DNA of 64,000 nt from Pseudoxanthomonas sp. YR558 (GTDB lineage Bacteria; Pseudomonadota; Gammaproteobacteria; Xanthomonadales; Xanthomonadaceae), in contig NZ_FPCI01000001.1 in NCBI RefSeq assembly GCF_900116385.1, positions 806,001 to 870,000 on the forward strand. Reading direction: 5' to 3'. Both the position numbers and the translations under genes were made by a program. The notes under the pieces were generated by a model. The model was not told the DNA's origin. It did no database searches and saw only the letters and a list, made by a program, of their open reading frames with translations. The stretch's first letter is position 1. Each line of letters begins with the position of its first letter. Below, one piece after another: positions 33,478 through 44,207 of this stretch.

Positions 33478-34040
33478 CAGGCTGAGGTTTCCGGAACAAG
33501 GTACAGGTGGTAAAGCCCAACCTCGCGGTCGACGTGGGGCAGCGTGGTCATTCTCTCAAAGACGAATCCCAGCTTCTGCAACAGGCGGATCGAAGCAGTG
33601 TTGTCGGGATTGACGATCGCCAGCAGGCGGTGGAGCTGCAGGCGCTCCTTCGCATCGTCCATGACCGCGCGCGCCGCTTCCTCCGCGAAGCCTTGGCCGA
33701 CGTGCGCCGGCAACAGCGCGTAGCCGATATCGGGACCGTCCAGCCCTTCGCGTCGCACCAGGCCGGCGTTGCCGATCAGTTCGCCCGTATCTTTCCGTTC
33801 GATGGCGTACATGCCCAGTCCATGCTCGGCATAGCTGCGCAGCGCGCCCCGGCGCAGGTAGTCGCTCGCCTGATCCAGCGTCCGGACGCCGCGGTCGGCG
33901 ATGTGCTGGATGAAGCTGGGTTCGTTGAGCAGCGTCAGCATCAGGGCGGCGTCATCTGCACTGTCATCGGCCATGGCGCGCAAGCGCAGGCGCGGTGTTT
34001 CCGCAATGAGGGCGCCGGGCGCCAGCGGTACCGCCCTCAT
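33477..34040 (-). CDS. GNAT family N-acetyltransferase
   Basis: The 187-residue protein resembles the RimJ/RimL branch: [10 protein letters not shown] at the N-terminus, [41 protein letters not shown] with the acetyl-CoA site, and [20 protein letters not shown]. It likely acetylates a small molecule or an N-terminal amine. It sits between rnhA (4-base overlap) and dnaQ, so all three are co-transcribed leftward. Confidence 0.92.
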   Translation of the reverse strand: MRAVPLAPGALIAETPRLRLRAMADDSADDAALMLTLLNEPSFIQHIADRGVRTLDQASDYLRRGALRSYAEHGLGMYAIERKDTGELIGNAGLVRREGLDGPDIGYALLPAHVGQGFAEEAARAVMDDAKERLQLHRLLAIVNPDNTASIRLLQKLGFVFERMTTLPHVDREVGLYHLYLVPETSA

Positions 34041-34486
34041 GCGACGGCACCGTTGCGAAAACGCGTGGCCTCATTGCGGGCCAGTACGTCGACACGCTCG
34101 TTGTCCGGATCGCCGTTGTGACCCTTCACCCACTTCCACTCGATGCGGTGACGACCGGCGGCGGCATGCAGTCGCTCCCAGAGATCACGGTTCTTGACCG
34201 GGTCGCCGCCTGCGGTTTTCCAGCCGCGGCGGACCCAGCTGGGCATCCACTCAGTGATGCCCTGGCGAACGTACTGGGAGTCGATGTGGAGCGTCACCTG
34301 GCAGGCTTCGGTCAGCACTTCCAGCGCACCGATGGCTGCCATCAATTCCATGCGGTTGTTCGTGGTCTGGGCCTCGCCCCCCACCAGCTCGCGCTCCTTC
34401 TCGCCATAGCGCAGGAGGGCGGCCCAGCCGCCAGGGCCAGGATTGCCCAGGCAGGAACCATCGGTATGGATGCTGACGTGCTTCAT
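34037..34486 (-). CDS. rnhA: Ribonuclease HI
   Basis: RNase HI removes RNA from RNA-DNA hybrids. The start is ATG 34486 ([20 protein letters not shown]), as in the family. The 149-residue product shows the four catalytic acids: Asp in HTDGSCLG, Glu in NNRMELMA, Asp in HIDSQYV and Asp in NERVDVLA. The handle region [18 protein letters not shown] is present. Confidence 0.96.
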   Translation of the reverse strand: MKHVSIHTDGSCLGNPGPGGWAALLRYGEKERELVGGEAQTTNNRMELMAAIGALEVLTEACQVTLHIDSQYVRQGITEWMPSWVRRGWKTAGGDPVKNRDLWERLHAAAGRHRIEWKWVKGHNGDPDNERVDVLARNEATRFRNGAVA

Positions 34487-34503
34487 GCGGTCTCTTGAGG
34501 GGT

Positions 34504-35163
34504 TCAGGCGGCCGGTGCCGCGCGCCAGGCGCGCGCGACGGGGGTCGGGGGGATCAGGCCTGCAACGCGCTTTTCCGCCTCCAGCAAGCAGGCGGCACGC
34601 AGGGGCGCAGGATTGCTTCCGGGAGCATCGTTCAGGCTGCGCCAGACCGGGCCGTAATGAAGGACGTGCTGGGACGCATTCAGTCCGGCCGCAGCGAGCT
34701 GTAGCCGCCACTGTCCGAGGGTCCGCGGGACCAGCCCGGAACGGCGCCAGCGGAGCCGGTAGGGGCTCATCGGGTTCAGGACGAACAGCCACAGCCGACC
34801 GCCCGGTTCGAGCAATCGGGCGCACTCGTGCAGGAGAGGCTGGGGATCGCCCGCATCGAGCACGTGCTGGAGCACGATGACCCCAGCCGCCTCCGTAGGC
34901 AGCGGCAACGGCAGCGCACAGCGGACCCGACCCGACAGGTGGGCGGTCCCCGCGCGAGCTCGCAGGTGGAGCCCTCGGGTCGTCGGGCCGGCCGCCAAGG
35001 CGTCGCCGGTAGCCTCCGGCGAGATCCAGAGCCAGGGCTGGGGGGTACGGCTGGTGAGCGCCTGACTGACGCGGGCATGCTCGGACGCCAGCACCGGTTC
35101 GCCGCGCCCGGTCCCGAACCACGCCAGGGCATCGGGTTGACGGGTAAACGCGAAGGCAGGCAT
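34504..35163 (-). CDS. SAM-dependent methyltransferase-like protein
   Basis: The 219-residue protein starts at ATG 35163 ([16 protein letters not shown]). A class I methyltransferase fold is suggested by [33 protein letters not shown] and the following RWRRSG segment; the glycine-rich SAM loop is weakly conserved. Such proteins occur next to gloB and rnhA in Xanthomonadaceae. It is divergent from gloB, with 60 bases between starts, and 17 bases upstream of rnhA. Confidence 0.8.
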   Translation of the reverse strand: MPAFAFTRQPDALAWFGTGRGEPVLASEHARVSQALTSRTPQPWLWISPEATGDALAAGPTTRGLHLRARAGTAHLSGRVRCALPLPLPTEAAGVIVLQHVLDAGDPQPLLHECARLLEPGGRLWLFVLNPMSPYRLRWRRSGLVPRTLGQWRLQLAAAGLNASQHVLHYGPVWRSLNDAPGSNPAPLRAACLLEAEKRVAGLIPPTPVARAWRAAPAA

Positions 35164-35223
35164 GTTCGGATTGTAGAGGACGCCGCCCCCGGGCGTCCGT
35201 TCCAGCCCGGAGTTCGTCCCCCG

Positions 35224-36003
35224 ATGCGCCTGCTCGCCCTGCCCGCTTTCGAGGACAACTACATCTGGGCGCTGGTCGACGACGACGGGGATGCGCTCGT
35301 CATCGATCCCGGCGACGCTGCCCCCGTGTTGGCCGCAACCGGCAACGGCCTGTGGCCAGCAGCCATCTTGATCACCCACCATCACCCGGACCACGCCGGC
35401 GGCGTCCGCGCACTGCGGGAGCGCTGGCCGACCCTGCCGGTCTTCGCGCCGAAAGACGAGCGCGTGCCCGACGCCACGGAACGGGTCGGCGCGGGGGATG
35501 TCGTGCGCCTGAAAAACTGGCAGCTGTCGGTGCTGGAGGTGCATGGCCATACACGCAGCCACATCGCTTTCCATGGCGGTGGATCGGAGGGGCCGCCACA
35601 CCTCTTCTGCGGCGACACGTTGTTCAGCCTGGGGTGCGGTCGCCTGTTTGAAGGAACGCCGGCGCAGATGCTCGAAGCGCTGGACCGACTGGCCTCATTG
35701 CCAGCCGAATCGCTGGTCTGCTGCGGCCACGAATACACGCTCGCCAATGGTGCGTTCGCCCAGGCGGTGGATCCACACAATGCCGCCCTGCGGCACCGCC
35801 TCGATGAAGTCCGCGCGATGCGGCAGGCCGGGCGCCCCTCGCTGCCTGTCTCACTGGCGAGCGAACTCGCCACGAATCCCTTTCTCCGCGTGGACACGCC
35901 CCCCGTGCGCGATGCGGTCGCGCACCGGCTGGGGCGTGCTCCGGTCGACCGCGTGGAGACCTTCGCCACGCTGCGGCAGTGGAAGAACGATTTCCGCGCA
36001 TGA
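35224..36003 (+). CDS. gloB: Hydroxyacylglutathione hydrolase (glyoxalase II)
   Basis: GloB hydrolyses S-lactoylglutathione to lactate and glutathione, finishing methylglyoxal detoxification. The start is ATG 35224. The metal site [10 protein letters not shown] places His52, His53, His54, Asp56 and His57; later ligands lie in [27 protein letters not shown] and CGHEYT. The 259-residue length is normal. Its stop overlaps the start of the transglycosylase gene. Confidence 0.95.
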   Translation: MRLLALPAFEDNYIWALVDDDGDALVIDPGDAAPVLAATGNGLWPAAILITHHHPDHAGGVRALRERWPTLPVFAPKDERVPDATERVGAGDVVRLKNWQLSVLEVHGHTRSHIAFHGGGSEGPPHLFCGDTLFSLGCGRLFEGTPAQMLEALDRLASLPAESLVCCGHEYTLANGAFAQAVDPHNAALRHRLDEVRAMRQAGRPSLPVSLASELATNPFLRVDTPPVRDAVAHRLGRAPVDRVETFATLRQWKNDFRA

Positions 36004-37196
36004 AGCCTTTCACTCACTTGGGTGTCGCGATCCTGACGGCGCTGCTCGGCGCGGCGCTGTCGCCCGCTTTCGCCGCCGATCCCCCTACACCGACGGATGT
36101 CGTGCTCGCGTCGCCATCCGCGAACGGCGTACTTCCGCCATCTGCCCTGCCCGCCAGTCATCAACGTAGCGGCTTGGAGGTGTACCAGCGTTTCCGCGAC
36201 GGGCTTGCCGATCCGGAGTGCGACAGCGCCGCGACCAATGGCCGGTGGAAGAAGCAGTTCGGCCACGCCCCTGGACAACTTGCGCGCGCAGAAGACGATC
36301 TGTTGCCGCTCTTCGGCTATGTCGTCGACGCATTGCGCGAAGCGCACCTGCCGACCGAGTTCGCGCTCATCCCGTTCGTGGAAAGCGGCTACAAGCCCGG
36401 CGCACGCAATCCGAATGGCCCGGCCGGGCTATGGCAGTTCATCGGCATCACTGCGCGCAACCACGGCGTCCCGATGCGCGAAGGCTACGACGGCCGGTTA
36501 TCGCCCGTGGACTCCACCCAGGCCGCCGTGCGCTATCTGAAGACCCTGCACGGCATGTTCGGCGGCGATTGGCGCCTGGCGGTCATGGCTTACAACGCTG
36601 GCGAATACCGCGTGCTGCAATCGATGCGGCGCGCCGGCATGAATGCGCGCAACGCCCGACCCGCCGAACTGCCCGGCCTCTCCGGGATCACTTACGCCTA
36701 CGTGGAGAAACTGCACGCCCTGGCCTGTATTTTCCAGCAGGCGGATGACCGCGATGCCTGGCTTGACCAACTCGATCGACCCGTACCGCGTCTCGCCGCC
36801 CACCCGCTGCCTGAAGGCGGCACGCTGGCCTCGTGGGCGAGCATGTACGGACAATCCGAGAAGCTGTTGAATCGTCTCAACCCGGCGCTGGCAGGCCGAT
36901 TCAGCCGAGGCTCGCGTCCCATGCGGTTGCTAGCGCCGAGCCTTGCGGTCGAAGCTGGCGGCGCAAACGACTCAACAGCCACGAACGAGCAGCCGTCCGC
37001 TCCGCGACAGGATGATCCAGCGAAGCCGTCCGAACGCACACATACCGTCAAGAGCGGTGAATCGGCCTGGAGCATCGGCAAGCGGCATGGCATACCGGCA
37101 GCTCGCCTGCTGCGCATGAACGGATTGAAATCTGGCGCCGTCCTGCGCCCCGGCATGGTCCTTCAGCTCGATGAGGCGTCGAGCGAGGCGCCCTGA
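36000..37196 (+). CDS. Lytic murein transglycosylase with LysM (MltD-like)
   Basis: The start is ATG 36000, overlapping gloB. The 398-residue protein has a signal peptide (cleavage after AFAA, about residue 26), an SLT domain with catalytic Glu128 in FVESGY, then AGLWQFIGITARNHG and MAYNAGEYRV, and a C-terminal LysM (about 350-395, HTVKSGESAWSIGKRHGI). It should cut peptidoglycan between MurNAc and GlcNAc in the periplasm. No lipobox is visible, unlike E. coli MltD. Confidence 0.92.
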   Translation: MKPFTHLGVAILTALLGAALSPAFAADPPTPTDVVLASPSANGVLPPSALPASHQRSGLEVYQRFRDGLADPECDSAATNGRWKKQFGHAPGQLARAEDDLLPLFGYVVDALREAHLPTEFALIPFVESGYKPGARNPNGPAGLWQFIGITARNHGVPMREGYDGRLSPVDSTQAAVRYLKTLHGMFGGDWRLAVMAYNAGEYRVLQSMRRAGMNARNARPAELPGLSGITYAYVEKLHALACIFQQADDRDAWLDQLDRPVPRLAAHPLPEGGTLASWASMYGQSEKLLNRLNPALAGRFSRGSRPMRLLAPSLAVEAGGANDSTATNEQPSAPRQDDPAKPSERTHTVKSGESAWSIGKRHGIPAARLLRMNGLKSGAVLRPGMVLQLDEASSEAP

Positions 37197-37202
37197 AACA
37201 GA

Positions 37203-37224
37203 AATCCCGCCTTTCGGCGGGATT
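37203..37224. terminator. Bidirectional terminator between mltD-like gene and ppiD
   Basis: A 9-bp perfect stem (37203-37211 with 37216-37224) with TTTC loop lies between the two convergent stops. Confidence 0.75.
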
Positions 37225-37249
37225 CCCGGGTTCCCTGCAACGCGACCGC

Positions 37250-39226
37250 TTACAACCGGTCTTCGAACACCTTCACCTTGAAGCGCTTGCGCAGCGCTTC
37301 AACGTAAGCCTGCGTCGCGATGCCGCCATTCAACTGGATCATCTGCTGTTGCATGGTCGCGCGCTCGGCCGGCGGCATGTCCGCCAGCACGCCTTCGGTC
37401 ACCTTGTCGACGGTGAACACCGCATACGCACCGTTGCCCAGCGCGACCTTGCCCGGCGTCGACTTGCCCTCCGCCGGACGCGCTGTCGCGAAGATCGCCT
37501 CGTTGGCCTCGGCCGTCGGCATCGGCATGCCGCGGCGCATGCCCGGCAGTTCATTGAATCGCAAGCCATCTGCGGCGGCGATGGTGGCCAGCGACTCACC
37601 CTTCTGCAAACGGGCGACCAGCGCATCGGCCGCCGCGACAGCGGCCTTCTCACGGCGATCAGCGCGGATCGCGGCGACGACGGTGTCGCGCGCCTTGTCC
37701 AATGGCAGTGCCTGTTCTTCGGTGTGCTGCGCCACGCGGATCACGACGCTGTGGTTAGGCGCAATCTCGATCGGATCACTGACGGTACCATCCTGCACCA
37801 ACGTGTCGGAGAACGCGGCACGCAGCACGGCCGGCACCGTGGCGATGCCTTCCGGTGCATTGCGCGAGAACGGTCCCACCTTCTGCAGCGGCAAGCCCAC
37901 CGCCTGCGCGGCCGGCGCCAGCGCGGTAGGATTCTTCAGCGTCTCGTTGACCACCTTGCCCGCCAGGTCGTTGTAGGCGCGTTCGCGCTCACTACCGGCT
38001 TCTTCACCTGCGAGCTCGGCGCGCACCTCCTCGAAGCTGCGACCCGCACCGGCCTTGATCTCCTTCAGCTGCAGCACGTGGTAGCCGAAGTCGGACTTCA
38101 CCGGGCCACGGATCTCGCCCGCCTGCATCGCGAACGCGGCGTCCTCGAACGGCTTGACCATCGAACCGTCTTTCGCGAACGGCGGCAGTTCGCCACCGAG
38201 GTCCTTCGAACCCGGGTCTTCCGAATTGGCACGCGCCAACGCAGCGAAATCGGCGCCTTCGCGCGCCTGTTTCGTGAGCGCAGCCGCCTTTTCCTCGGCC
38301 TTCTTCTGGGTTGCGGCGTCCGCACCAGCATCGGCAGCGATCAGGATGTGCGCGACGACGCGCTGTTCCGGCGAAACGAAGCGCGACTTCTCGGCCTCGT
38401 AGCGCTTACGCAGCGCGGCCTCATCGGCAGGCGCGCCGGCCGGCAGCGTGGCGGCGTTGATTTCGATGTACTCCAGCGACACCTGCTCGGGCTGCTTGAA
38501 GTCGTTCTTGTGCCCGTCGTACCAGGCCTTGATGTCCGCGTCGCTGACCGGCGCCGCATCCTCAGGCAAGGGCGGAAGCAGTGCGATGCCGATGTCGCGG
38601 GTCTCACCCAGCAACTTCCACATGCGCTCCTGCTCGCCTTCGGTGACGAAGTCGGAATCGTTGATCGCCATCGGCACCAGCATCATGCGCAGGCGATCAC
38701 GCTGCTCTTCTTCGAACTTCTGCGGCGACAATGCCGGCACCTGCGAAGACAGCATCAGCTGATACTGCTCGGGGCTGAACTTGCCGTCGACCTGGAACGC
38801 CGGTTCGCTGGCGATCATTTTCTGTAGCGCCGCATTGCCGACCAGGATGCCGGCGCGCTTCGATCCGAGCGCCAGAACCTTCTGGTCGATCAGCTGCTCG
38901 AGCACCTTCCGCTTGTTGTCTGCACTCTCGAACTCGCGCGGATCGAAGGCTTCTCCCTGCTGCTGGCGGGCCTGCTGGCGCGCTTGCTCGAACGCCGCGC
39001 GGAACTCGTCCTGCGTGACCTCTTCGCGCTGCCACAGCATCGACGCCGGCCACCACTGCGGCGCACCCTCCCACCATGTCGGCGGCGCTTCCACGACCGC
39101 GACATCGCCGGCCGTACCACCGGTCATGTATTCGTTCACGCCCACGAAGGCGAACGGGATGATCAGCAAGCCCAGGATCAGGCTGGCGATCCAGCCAGAG
39201 GTTTTGTCGCGGAGTTTCTGCAGCAT
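37250..39226 (-). CDS. ppiD: Periplasmic folding chaperone PpiD (SurA-N/parvulin)
   Basis: PpiD is an inner-membrane-anchored chaperone near the Sec translocon. The 658-residue protein has one N-terminal membrane helix (about 11-31), a SurA-like chaperone region (about 90-250), a parvulin domain (about 285-385: EQRVVAHILIAAD, GGELPPFAKDG, FGYHVLQLKEI) and a C-terminal chaperone region. It follows hup and two tRNAs downstream of lon, the usual order in these bacteria. Confidence 0.93.
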   Translation of the reverse strand: MLQKLRDKTSGWIASLILGLLIIPFAFVGVNEYMTGGTAGDVAVVEAPPTWWEGAPQWWPASMLWQREEVTQDEFRAAFEQARQQARQQQGEAFDPREFESADNKRKVLEQLIDQKVLALGSKRAGILVGNAALQKMIASEPAFQVDGKFSPEQYQLMLSSQVPALSPQKFEEEQRDRLRMMLVPMAINDSDFVTEGEQERMWKLLGETRDIGIALLPPLPEDAAPVSDADIKAWYDGHKNDFKQPEQVSLEYIEINAATLPAGAPADEAALRKRYEAEKSRFVSPEQRVVAHILIAADAGADAATQKKAEEKAAALTKQAREGADFAALARANSEDPGSKDLGGELPPFAKDGSMVKPFEDAAFAMQAGEIRGPVKSDFGYHVLQLKEIKAGAGRSFEEVRAELAGEEAGSERERAYNDLAGKVVNETLKNPTALAPAAQAVGLPLQKVGPFSRNAPEGIATVPAVLRAAFSDTLVQDGTVSDPIEIAPNHSVVIRVAQHTEEQALPLDKARDTVVAAIRADRREKAAVAAADALVARLQKGESLATIAAADGLRFNELPGMRRGMPMPTAEANEAIFATARPAEGKSTPGKVALGNGAYAVFTVDKVTEGVLADMPPAERATMQQQMIQLNGGIATQAYVEALRKRFKVKVFEDRL

Positions 39227-39356
39227 GTGCGGACGGGACCCGAATTCGTTCAGCCGCGCAGTTTAGCGCGCCCGGTCACCGGCGTCTCGCCGCCCGGCGG
39301 GGGACGGGCGCCTCGGCCCAAACGGGGTTCAGGCGATGCTTCTTTGGGCAGAAAGC

Positions 39357-39382
39357 AAAAAGCCCGCTTTCGCGGGCTTTTT
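39357..39382. terminator. Terminator after the hup-tRNA-Val-tRNA-Asp transcript
   Basis: AAAAGCCCGC/GCGGGCTTTT hairpin with T-run, just downstream of tRNA-Asp. Confidence 0.85.
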
Positions 39383-39391
39383 GGGGTCTAG

Positions 39392-39468
39392 TGGCGGAGT
39401 GGACGGGACTCGAACCCGCGACCTCCGGCGTGACAGGCCAGCATTCTAACCGACTGAACTACCACTCC
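39392..39468 (-). tRNA. tRNA-Asp (anticodon GTC)
   Basis: 77 nt, acceptor GGAGTGG/CCACTCC, anticodon GTC in CTGTCAC, T-loop GGTTCGAGTCC, encoded CCA. Confidence 0.97.
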
Positions 39469-39552
39469 GCATCAAGACGAACATTGTAAGGTGGTTTGCG
39501 TACTTTCCGCTAGACCATCCGACAAAATTTTTTACTTCGCATCGCCCCGAGG

Positions 39553-39627
39553 TGGTGGGTGCTGAGGGTTTCGAACCCCCGACCCTCTCCGTGTAAGGGA
39601 GACGCTCTACCGCTGAGCTAAGCACCC
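39553..39627 (-). tRNA. tRNA-Val (anticodon TAC)
   Basis: 75 nt, acceptor GGGTGCT/AGCACCC, anticodon TAC in CTTACAC, encoded CCA. It lies 37 bases after hup and is probably cut from the same transcript. Confidence 0.97.
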
Positions 39628-39664
39628 AGGTGCATCAAGCACCCTGCCATCGGCAGCGAGTCGA

Positions 39665-39937
39665 TTAGTTTACGGCATCCTTCAGGGCTTTGCCAGCCTT
39701 GAACGCGGGGTTCTTGGACGCCTTGATCTTGATGGTGTCGCCCGTCTTCGGGTTGCGGCCCGTGCGGGCAGCGCGCTTGCGGACCTGGAAGGTGCCGAAG
39801 CCGACCAGCGTCACGCTGTCGCCCTTCTTCAGGGCCTTCGTGATGCTGGAGATGACGGCGTCGACGGCACGGCCGGCTTCGGCCTTGGAGACTTCTGCTT
39901 CGTCGGCGACGGCATCGATCAATTCGGTTTTGTTCAT
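39665..39937 (-). CDS. hup: DNA-binding protein HU
   Basis: This 90-residue HU-family protein starts at ATG 39937 behind AAGGGAG. The N-terminal [14 protein letters not shown], the [25 protein letters not shown] beta-arm block and the [11 protein letters not shown] end are diagnostic. HU bends DNA and organises the nucleoid. Its place directly after lon is conserved (hupB in many gammaproteobacteria). Confidence 0.96.
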   Translation of the reverse strand: MNKTELIDAVADEAEVSKAEAGRAVDAVISSITKALKKGDSVTLVGFGTFQVRKRAARTGRNPKTGDTIKIKASKNPAFKAGKALKDAVN

Positions 39938-40152
39938 TGAGTAACTCCCTTTGCGGAACAGCCGCGGAATGAGTAACCGGAACCCGGAGCTGCGCGCACC
40001 CTCGGGAACCGGTCGTTGTTTCCACACGTTTCGAGGCTTCGCCTGATGCGCGCGGGTGACGTCGTTATACCAGTGCGAAAAATGCCACGCAAGCCGAAAA
40101 CCCAGCAATGACGCGGGTTTCGGGGGTTTTCAGCCGCCGTTCGTCACCGCGC

Positions 40153-42612
40153 TCAGTGTTTGACGCCGGGTTGCTGCGACGCTTTGTCGCCATCCTTATC
40201 CGTGCCGGGTACGCCACGCTCGGTGCCGCCCCCACCGTCCGCCGGGACGGGCGCCAACGGACGCTCCAACGCGAGATCGAGCACTTCGTCGATCCACTTC
40301 ACCGGCACGATCTTCAGGCCTTCGGTGACATTGGCGGGGATGTCCGCCAGATCCTTCTTATTCTCGTCCGGAATGATCACTGTGGTGATGCCGCCACGCA
40401 GCGCGGCCAGCAGCTTCTCCTTCAGGCCGCCGATCGCCGTGACGCGACCACGCAGCGTAATCTCGCCGGTCATGGCCACGTTGGCGCGTACGGGATTCTT
40501 CGTCAGCGCCGAGACCAGCGCTGTCGCCATCGCGATGCCGGCGCTGGGGCCGTCTTTCGGCGTGGCGCCATCGGGCACGTGCAGGTGGACGTCGTGCTTC
40601 TGCAGGAACTCTGCATCCACGCCCAGGCTGGCAGCGCGGCTGCGGACCACCGACAACGCGGCGGAGCCGGACTCCTTCATCACGTCGCCTAGCTGGCCCG
40701 TCAGCAACATGCCGCCCTTGCCAGGCACCAGCGCGACTTCGATCTGCAGCAGATCGCCACCCACTTCGGTCCACGCCAGGCCCGTGACCAGGCCGATCTC
40801 GTTCTGCTCTTCGGCACGACCGAAGTCGTATCGGCGGACACCCGAGTATTTCTCGAGATTCTTCGTGCTGACCTGGATGGCGGTCGGCTTCGCCTTCTTC
40901 TTCGCCAGCGCTTTGGGACCGGCCAAGGCGATCTCCTTCACCACCTTGCGGCAGATCTTGGCGACTTCACGCTCAAGGTTGCGGACGCCGGACTCACGCG
41001 TGTAGTAACGCACCAGATCGCGAATCGCGCTCTCGGCGATCTTCAGCTCCTCCGGCTTCAGGCCGTTGGCCTTCAGCTGCTTCGGCACCAGGTAGCGCTG
41101 CGCGATGTTGACCTTCTCCTCCTCGGTATAGCCGGGGATGCGGATCACTTCCATGCGGTCCAGCAACGGGCCCGGGATGTTCAGTGAGTTCGAGGTCGCG
41201 ACGAACATCACCTCGGAGAGGTCGAGATCGACTTCGAGGTAATGGTCGTTGAAGGCGTTGTTCTGTTCCGGATCCAGCACCTCAAGCAGCGCCGACGACG
41301 GATCGCCGCGGAAGTCCATCGACATCTTGTCGATCTCATCCAGCACGAACAGCGGGTTCTTGCTGCCGGTCTTATTGAGGTTCTGCACGATGCGGCCGGG
41401 CATCGAGCCCACGTAGGTGCGGCGATGACCGCGGATCTCGGCTTCGTCGCGCACGCCGCCCAGCGACATGCGGACGAACTTGCGGTTGGTCGCCTTGGCG
41501 ATGCTCTGGCCCAGCGAGGTCTTGCCCACGCCCGGAGGGCCGACCAGGCACAGGATCGGGCCGCGCAGCTTCTTCACGCGCGATTGCACCGCGAGGTACT
41601 CGAGGATGCGCTCTTTGACTTTCTCCAACCCGTAGTGGTCGGCATCCAGCGTGTCCTGCGCGACCTTCAGGTCCTTGCGCACTTTGGTGCGCTTGTTCCA
41701 TGGCACGCCGAGCAGCCAGTCCAGGTAGTTGCGGACGACGGCGGCTTCCGCCGACATCGGCGACATCTGCTTGAGCTTGTTGAGCTCGTTGCGCGCCTTG
41801 GTCTCGACGGGCTTGGGCATGCCGGCTTCAGCGATCTTGCGTGCCAGCTCTTCCTGCTCGTTCGGCGCCTCGTCGAGCTCACCCAGTTCCTTCTGGATGG
41901 CTTTCATTTGCTCGTTGAGGTAGTACTCGCGCTGGCTCTTCTCCATCTGCGACTTCACGCGACCGCGGATGCGCTTCTCCAATTGCTGTACGTCGATCTC
42001 GCCGTCGACGAAGCCTACGAGCAGCTCCAGCCGTTCGCCCACTTCGATGGTTTCCAGCAAACGCTGCTTGTCGCTCAGGCGAACGCCCAGGTGTGCGGCG
42101 ATCGTGTCCGCCAGGCGACTGGGCTCGTCGATACCGGCGAGCGTCTGGAGCAGTTCTGGCGGAAGCTTGCGGTTGGTCTTGACGTACTGCTCGAACAGGC
42201 TCATCAACGAACGCGCGACCGCTTCGATTTCGCGCGGCTCGCGGCCATCGGTGGAGTCGACCTCTTCGCCTTGCCCGTAAAGCGAGCCATCGCGCTCGAC
42301 CACGTTGGTCACGTTGATGCGCGCCGTGCCTTCGACCAGCACCTTGATGGTGCCGTCGGGAAGCTTCAGCAACTGCAGCACCTGCGCCAACGTGCCGACC
42401 GTGTACAGGTCGGCGGCGGCCGGATCGTCCGTCTCGGCCGACTTCTGCGCGAGCAGGATGATGCGCTTGTCGGCTTCCATCGCCTGTTCCAGCGCGCGCA
42501 TCGACTTGTCGCGACCAACGAACAGGGGAATGACCATGTGCGGAAACACCACCACGTCACGCAGTGGCAGGACCGGTAGGTCGAGGATTTCAGTTTCAGG
42601 GCGGCGGGGCAT
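40153..42612 (-). CDS. lon: ATP-dependent protease Lon
   Basis: Lon degrades misfolded and regulatory proteins. The start is ATG 42612 behind GGAG ([19 protein letters not shown]), not the frame to 42783. The 819-residue protein has the N-terminal substrate domain (10-200), the coiled coil, AAA+ Walker [10 protein letters not shown] and Walker [10 protein letters not shown], and the protease domain with catalytic Ser690 in DGPSAGIAM and Lys733 in GGLKEKLL. A Ser/Lys spacing of 43 matches E. coli Lon. The tail is Pro/Gly-rich. It lies after clpX. Confidence 0.97.
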   Translation of the reverse strand: MPRRPETEILDLPVLPLRDVVVFPHMVIPLFVGRDKSMRALEQAMEADKRIILLAQKSAETDDPAAADLYTVGTLAQVLQLLKLPDGTIKVLVEGTARINVTNVVERDGSLYGQGEEVDSTDGREPREIEAVARSLMSLFEQYVKTNRKLPPELLQTLAGIDEPSRLADTIAAHLGVRLSDKQRLLETIEVGERLELLVGFVDGEIDVQQLEKRIRGRVKSQMEKSQREYYLNEQMKAIQKELGELDEAPNEQEELARKIAEAGMPKPVETKARNELNKLKQMSPMSAEAAVVRNYLDWLLGVPWNKRTKVRKDLKVAQDTLDADHYGLEKVKERILEYLAVQSRVKKLRGPILCLVGPPGVGKTSLGQSIAKATNRKFVRMSLGGVRDEAEIRGHRRTYVGSMPGRIVQNLNKTGSKNPLFVLDEIDKMSMDFRGDPSSALLEVLDPEQNNAFNDHYLEVDLDLSEVMFVATSNSLNIPGPLLDRMEVIRIPGYTEEEKVNIAQRYLVPKQLKANGLKPEELKIAESAIRDLVRYYTRESGVRNLEREVAKICRKVVKEIALAGPKALAKKKAKPTAIQVSTKNLEKYSGVRRYDFGRAEEQNEIGLVTGLAWTEVGGDLLQIEVALVPGKGGMLLTGQLGDVMKESGSAALSVVRSRAASLGVDAEFLQKHDVHLHVPDGATPKDGPSAGIAMATALVSALTKNPVRANVAMTGEITLRGRVTAIGGLKEKLLAALRGGITTVIIPDENKKDLADIPANVTEGLKIVPVKWIDEVLDLALERPLAPVPADGGGGTERGVPGTDKDGDKASQQPGVKH

Positions 42613-42665
42613 GGGGGGCTCCAGCAAAAGTGCGAATCCGGGGTGTCGAAACACCAATGGGCCCG

Positions 42666-42694
42666 TTATGGGGCCATCCGAACGTGGATGCAAT
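42666..42694 (-). promoter_or_regulatory. Possible heat-shock (sigma-32) promoter of lon
   Basis: Reading leftward, a CCCCATAA box (42666-42673) fits the sigma-32 -10 consensus; a weak ATTGCA (42689-42694) lies about 15 bases upstream in the -35 position. lon is a classic heat-shock gene, but the -35 match is poor. Confidence 0.35.
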
Positions 42695-42749
42695 AGCGGT
42701 CGGGAAACACCAGCAAAACCAGCAACTTGCGAGCCAGCCAGAAAGTGAA

Positions 42750-42770
42750 CAGGCGCCCAGTGGGCGCCTG
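42750..42770. terminator. Hairpin between clpX and lon
   Basis: A 10-bp perfect stem CAGGCGCCCA/TGGGCGCCTG lies 27 bases after the clpX stop. The T-run stands on the + side, so leftward termination may be partial, allowing some readthrough into lon. Confidence 0.6.
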
Positions 42771-42796
42771 TTTTTCGATGCATTTTCCGTGCCGGA

Positions 42797-44080
42797 TTAC
42801 TCCGCCGCCGCGACCTTCGGCGGAGGCGGACTCTGGTAGATCAGATACGGCTCGGACTTGTGCTCGATGACGGACTCGTCGACGACGACCTTGCTGACGT
42901 TCTCCATCGAAGGCAGGTCGTACATCGTGTCCAGCAGCACCGACTCCACGATCGTGCGCAGGCCACGGGCACCGGTCTTGCGCTTGAGCGCCTTGCGCGC
43001 GATGGCCGACAGGGCATCCGGGCGGAACTCGATCTCCACGCCTTCCATCTCGAACAGTTTCTTGAACTGCTTGGTGATGGCGTTCTTGGGCTCGGTCAGG
43101 ATCTTGACCAGTGCGGGCTCGTCCAGCTCCTCCAGGGTCGCGACCACCGGCAGGCGACCGACGAATTCGGGGATCAGGCCGAACTTGATCAGGTCCTCGG
43201 GCTCGACGTCGGTCAGCAGCTTGCCGGTCTCGGTCTTGCGCTCGGAACTCTTCACCTTGGCGCCGAAGCCGATGCCGCTGGCTTCCGTGCTGCGCTGTTG
43301 GATGATCTTGTCCAGGCCGGCGAACGCGCCGCCACAAATGAACAGGATGTTCTTGGTATCGACCTGCAGGAATTCCTGCTGCGGGTGCTTGCGACCGCCC
43401 TGCGGCGGCACGCTGGCGACGGTGCCTTCGATCAGCTTCAGCAGCGCCTGTTGCACGCCTTCGCCCGACACGTCGCGGGTGATCGACGGGTTCTCGCTCT
43501 TGCGCGAGATCTTGTCGATTTCATCGATGTAGACGATGCCCTGCTGTGCCTTCTCGACGTCGTAGTCGCACTTCTGCAGCAGCTTCTGGATGATGTTCTC
43601 GACATCCTCGCCCACGTAACCGGCTTCGGTCAGCGTGGTGGCGTCGGCGATGGTGAACGGCACATTGAGCAGGCGCGCCAGGGTCTCGGCCAGCAGCGTC
43701 TTGCCCGAACCGGTCGGGCCGGCCAGCAGGATGTTCGACTTCGCCAGTTCGACGTCGTCGTTCTTCTGTCGGCTCTCGATGCGCTTGTAATGGTTGTACA
43801 CCGCCACGGCCAGCGTGCGCTTGGCGCGGTTCTGGCCGATTACGTACTGGTCCAGGACCTCGAGGATCTCGCGCGGCTTGGGCAGGTGGCTGCGCGCGGA
43901 CTGGGCCTTCTCTTCCAGCTCCTCGCGGATGATGTCGTTGCACAGCTCCACGCACTCATCGCAGATGAACACGCTGGGACCCGCAATCAGCTTGCGGACC
44001 TCATGCTGGCTCTTCCCGCAGAACGAGCAGTACAGGATTTTGGTGCTGTCGCCGGAACGGCCCTGACGATCTTCGCTCAT
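42797..44080 (-). CDS. clpX: ClpX, ATP-dependent unfoldase subunit of ClpXP
   Basis: ClpX unfolds tagged proteins and feeds them to ClpP. The start is ATG 44080 ([12 protein letters not shown]). The 427-residue protein has the N-terminal zinc-binding domain (Cys18, Cys21, Cys40, Cys43), Walker A GPTGSGKT, Walker B VYIDEIDK, the pore loop GYVGEDV and the IGF-type loop GIGFGAKV for ClpP docking. It lies between clpP and lon, as in E. coli. Confidence 0.97.
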   Translation of the reverse strand: MSEDRQGRSGDSTKILYCSFCGKSQHEVRKLIAGPSVFICDECVELCNDIIREELEEKAQSARSHLPKPREILEVLDQYVIGQNRAKRTLAVAVYNHYKRIESRQKNDDVELAKSNILLAGPTGSGKTLLAETLARLLNVPFTIADATTLTEAGYVGEDVENIIQKLLQKCDYDVEKAQQGIVYIDEIDKISRKSENPSITRDVSGEGVQQALLKLIEGTVASVPPQGGRKHPQQEFLQVDTKNILFICGGAFAGLDKIIQQRSTEASGIGFGAKVKSSERKTETGKLLTDVEPEDLIKFGLIPEFVGRLPVVATLEELDEPALVKILTEPKNAITKQFKKLFEMEGVEIEFRPDALSAIARKALKRKTGARGLRTIVESVLLDTMYDLPSMENVSKVVVDESVIEHKSEPYLIYQSPPPPKVAAAE

Positions 44081-44207
44081 GCTGGTATTACTCGGTCGCT
44101 CAACCTGCCCCAGGGGGCTTTCGGTCGGAGAATAGCACACGGTCCCGGCTTGTCAGCCGGGCCCGTGAACAGGGGTTTTGCGCGTGAAACCAGGGCAATC
44201 CGGGCCG

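Noticed and set aside
41242..42579. A 445-codon open frame on the plus strand opposite lon
   Set aside because: Shadow of lon with no family features.
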